DNA from: Tritrichomonas musculus
Lineage: Eukaryota > Parabasalia > Tritrichomonadida > Tritrichomonadidae
Assembly: GCA_039105265.1 (NCBI GenBank)
Contig: JAPFFF010000045.1
Coordinates: 713,577 to 777,576, forward strand
Direction: 5' to 3'
DNA length: 64,000 nucleotides
Every line of letters begins with the position of its first letter. Positions within the stretch are counted from its first letter, which is position 1. The notes beneath the pieces were generated by a model, which saw only the letters and a list, made by a program, of their open reading frames with translations, was not told the DNA's origin and made no database searches. The position numbers and the translations under genes are program-made. Below are positions 62,108-64,000 of the stretch, piece after piece.

Positions 62108-63427
62108 TCAATTATCTATTAATTTAGATAAAGTTGATAAAGGTTGATTTTTCTCTTTCTTCTTATTTCTGACAACAACAATAATAATTATTATAATGAT
62201 GATGATGACGAATGCTCCAGCAGCGGAACAAAAAATAATCAATTTTAATTTATCTGATATTTTGATATCAGATGAATCTTTGTTCAAAATGAAATCTTTA
62301 GCAAGTTTTTTGAGTTCTTCAGTAAATTTGATTCCAGAATGGTCATATTTACGATCAGTTGTATTGAAATCATGAAATTTTACGTTTTTCCAGTGTTTTG
62401 AAGCGTATTCAGCACCTCGGGAAGGCATGACACCATCTCCGCCGCAATTATAAATTTCATATTCAAATTTATTATGGCTTGTTTGTGTCGAGTTCACGCC
62501 ACAAATTACTGGAATTCCAGAATTGAAAACAATTAAACTTCTCACATTTGGATCGCCGATTTCCTCTTCTAAATAAGGCAGATGCAATTTATATAGTGTT
62601 TTCATGGTTTCATCAACGATGATTTCGATTTCAACCTCATCATTTAAATTTTTATTTTTTAATATTAGTTTTTCACTTTTTGAGAACTCGGATGCTTTAA
62701 TCATTTCTTCAAATATTTGTGAAGCATCAATATGTTTGCCATTTATTATTGCAACGTCTTTGTTGGCTGGGAAATTTGGAAACATTGAATATAATGATGG
62801 CATATGTCTGGAAAAAGTAAGACTATCTTTTGGTCCTAAAAATTGATTGGTTGCTACAAATGTTGGTGATGAAAAGGCACCACCAACTCCTGGAACGAAA
62901 AACATGGCGCCTTCAATATATTTTGATTTCCATTCTTCATCAACAAAATGAGTCAAAAAATAACGAACAAAATTCCCTCCAAGACTATATCCTGATATAA
63001 AGGCTTTATCGTGATTTGGTGTAGCTTCAACTTCTTTTTCAATTCTATCTTTAAGAGTTTGGAATGTTTCGTTAATACCAGTGTAATAATGGACCCAATT
63101 ATAAGAAACATAAAATACATTGTCAAAATCTTTGAAGTATGGTGATTCTTGTTTAATTATTGGATCGGTTTCAATTATAACACCATCTGGACTTTGCACA
63201 GTACCATTTTCAAAAGCTTCAGTTTCAAGAAGAGTTGAAATACAATTTATTACGTCTTTTGATCGTGAAGGAAAAGGCCAAATTTGTGTTTTGGATTTAG
63301 TGAAGTTTGAACATAATGGAAAATTTTCAGGCTTTGTAATTGTTGAATATAAATTTGATGATGTAATACCAGGCGCATCAAAAATTGGACCAACACAAAA
63401 TGCGAATGAAATAAAAGTAAAAATCAT
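62108..63427 (-). CDS. LCAT-like acyltransferase / phospholipase, membrane-anchored
   Basis: Complete 439-residue protein. N-terminal hydrophobic signal (MIFTFISFAFCVGPIFDAPG). Alpha/beta-hydrolase of the lecithin:cholesterol acyltransferase family: nucleophile elbow SGYSLGG (Ser148), Asp331 in NCGGDGVMPSRGAEYA and His363 in KYDHSGIKF form the expected triad. The lid and membrane-binding part contain VPGVGGAF. A single C-terminal membrane helix (AAGAFVIIIIIIIIIVVVRN) precedes a basic tail, so it is likely a type I surface or endomembrane protein with a lumenal or outside catalytic domain. It would move acyl groups between phospholipids and sterols or other acceptors, or act as a phospholipase. 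TCACTA directly precedes the ATG (Inr-like). Confidence 0.92.
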   Translation of the reverse strand: MIFTFISFAFCVGPIFDAPGITSSNLYSTITKPENFPLCSNFTKSKTQIWPFPSRSKDVINCISTLLETEAFENGTVQSPDGVIIETDPIIKQESPYFKDFDNVFYVSYNWVHYYTGINETFQTLKDRIEKEVEATPNHDKAFISGYSLGGNFVRYFLTHFVDEEWKSKYIEGAMFFVPGVGGAFSSPTFVATNQFLGPKDSLTFSRHMPSLYSMFPNFPANKDVAIINGKHIDASQIFEEMIKASEFSKSEKLILKNKNLNDEVEIEIIVDETMKTLYKLHLPYLEEEIGDPNVRSLIVFNSGIPVICGVNSTQTSHNKFEYEIYNCGGDGVMPSRGAEYASKHWKNVKFHDFNTTDRKYDHSGIKFTEELKKLAKDFILNKDSSDIKISDKLKLIIFCSAAGAFVIIIIIIIIIVVVRNKKKEKNQPLSTLSKLIDN

Positions 63428-63433
63428 TAGTGA
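63428..63433 (-). promoter_or_regulatory. Initiator-like TCACTA abutting the LCAT-like start
   Basis: On the minus strand TCACTA is immediately followed by the ATG at 63427, as in trichomonad genes with near-absent leaders. Motif-based inference. Confidence 0.4.
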
Positions 63434-63796
63434 ATTGAAAATCGATTAAAAGTATTGAATTTAGAAAGGAAATTCAATTTTGTATCGAAAATTTTTTACA
63501 AGAATTAATGTATCTATATAAATAAATTATATTTTAAGTTATTATAGTGTAAAATATAATAAAAATATATTATAAATTATTAATAAATTATTATTAAATG
63601 TATTTATTATTAATATTGAAAGATATATGTTTTCGAATATGTAAATTTTATTTGAATGAATTTCTGAAAAAATATAAAATTATAAAAACTCTATTACTTT
63701 AATTAGCAAATATAAACTTGTATATAAGCATTTGTGAGACAATCTCAAATTCATTTTAACTATCGTAATCCAAATTTGAATGTCTCTTTTTAATTA
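63434..63796. other. AT-rich intergenic stretch
   Basis: No gene recognised. Upstream region of the LCAT-like gene. Confidence 0.5.
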
Positions 63797-63988
63797 TTAA
63801 ATGATAATTAAGGCCAATAAAGAAACGAGAAAAGCATCCAAAGCAGATGCCATGTAAATCAAGTTCATATTCCATTCACTAGCAAATTTTTGTTTTTTCA
63901 AAGCAGCAACGAAGATTTTATTCTTATCATTATTCTTATCATTTAAAGAATTCATCAATTGCCAATAAATCCGTACTTTTAAATTCAA
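63797..63988 (-). pseudogene. C-terminal membrane-protein fragment, perhaps OPT-type transporter
   Basis: Codons read FVAALKKQKFASEWNMNLIY and MASALDAFLVSLLALIII, then stop at 63797. The Trp-Asn-x-Leu-x-Tyr spacing and Ala-Leu-Asp-Ala membrane helix resemble the C-terminus of oligopeptide transporters (OPT). An in-frame TGA lies immediately upstream (63989-63991) with no ATG, so the rest, if it exists beyond the window edge, must be in another frame. Tentative. Confidence 0.3.
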
Positions 63989-64000
63989 TCATTAATTTCA

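Overview
The window looks like a piece of a very AT-rich parabasalid (trichomonad, Tritrichomonas-like) protist genome. The signs are BspA-type leucine-rich-repeat genes and relics, DUF3447/ankyrin proteins, relics of the BTB/BACK and F5/8 type C families, tyrosine-kinase-like (TKL) kinases with coiled-coil, C2 or Sel1 tails, intronless housekeeping genes with TCA-type initiator motifs a few bases before the ATG, two eukaryotic tRNA genes, and many DNA transposons. No viral or retroviral element was recognised.

Layout. 1-9.5 kb is almost gene-free: a Tc1/mariner-type element whose empty target site survives elsewhere in the window, a TTAA-flanked MITE, a 523-bp element rich in AATGACCAGT, a 476-bp AGACTTG element and a decayed F5/8 type C gene. 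9.5-17 kb holds an intact Ser/Thr kinase, a kinase relic joined to an inverted BspA scrap, tRNA-Ile(UAU), a frameshifted BspA gene, two back-to-back TTAA MITEs and a divergent actin. 17-21.7 kb holds a 506-bp element with a 10-bp target duplication, a hAT-type element with an 8-bp duplication and a broken BTB/BACK-like gene. 21.8-25.9 kb holds a DUF3447 gene followed by an unusual ladder of ankyrin units, each separated by a near-invariant intron-like spacer of about 85-90 bp. 26-35 kb holds BspA genes and relics, a kinase relic with an inverted catalytic segment, a kinase-coiled coil-C2 gene running into a degenerate Rab-like GTPase, and a RAD23 homologue with a Gln-rich repeat linker. 37-42 kb holds a SAPS-like relic, threonyl-tRNA synthetase and an orphan relic. 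42.7-47.9 kb is one large kinase-Sel1 gene.

48.3-57.36 kb is a single 9.06-kb Mutator-like (MULE) transposon. Its ends fold into hairpins and carry 23-bp subterminal repeats. It contains a 43-bp satellite, a 23-bp two-variant satellite and a 1381-residue transposase with a homeodomain-like N-terminus, a hierarchical Asn-rich repeat, FAR1-like, DDE, SWIM and CCHC parts.

57.9-64 kb returns to host genes: beta-amylase, tRNA-Gln(UUG), a sugar transporter of the major facilitator superfamily, a secreted or membrane LCAT-like acyltransferase and a possible transporter C-terminus.

Themes: signalling (kinases, actin, C2, Rab), carbohydrate uptake and use (beta-amylase and sugar transporter), rapid tandem-repeat evolution inside coding genes (Sel1, ankyrin, Gln-rich, Asn-rich), and heavy transposon traffic with many recently broken family members. 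Small frameshifts in homopolymers could partly be assembly errors.
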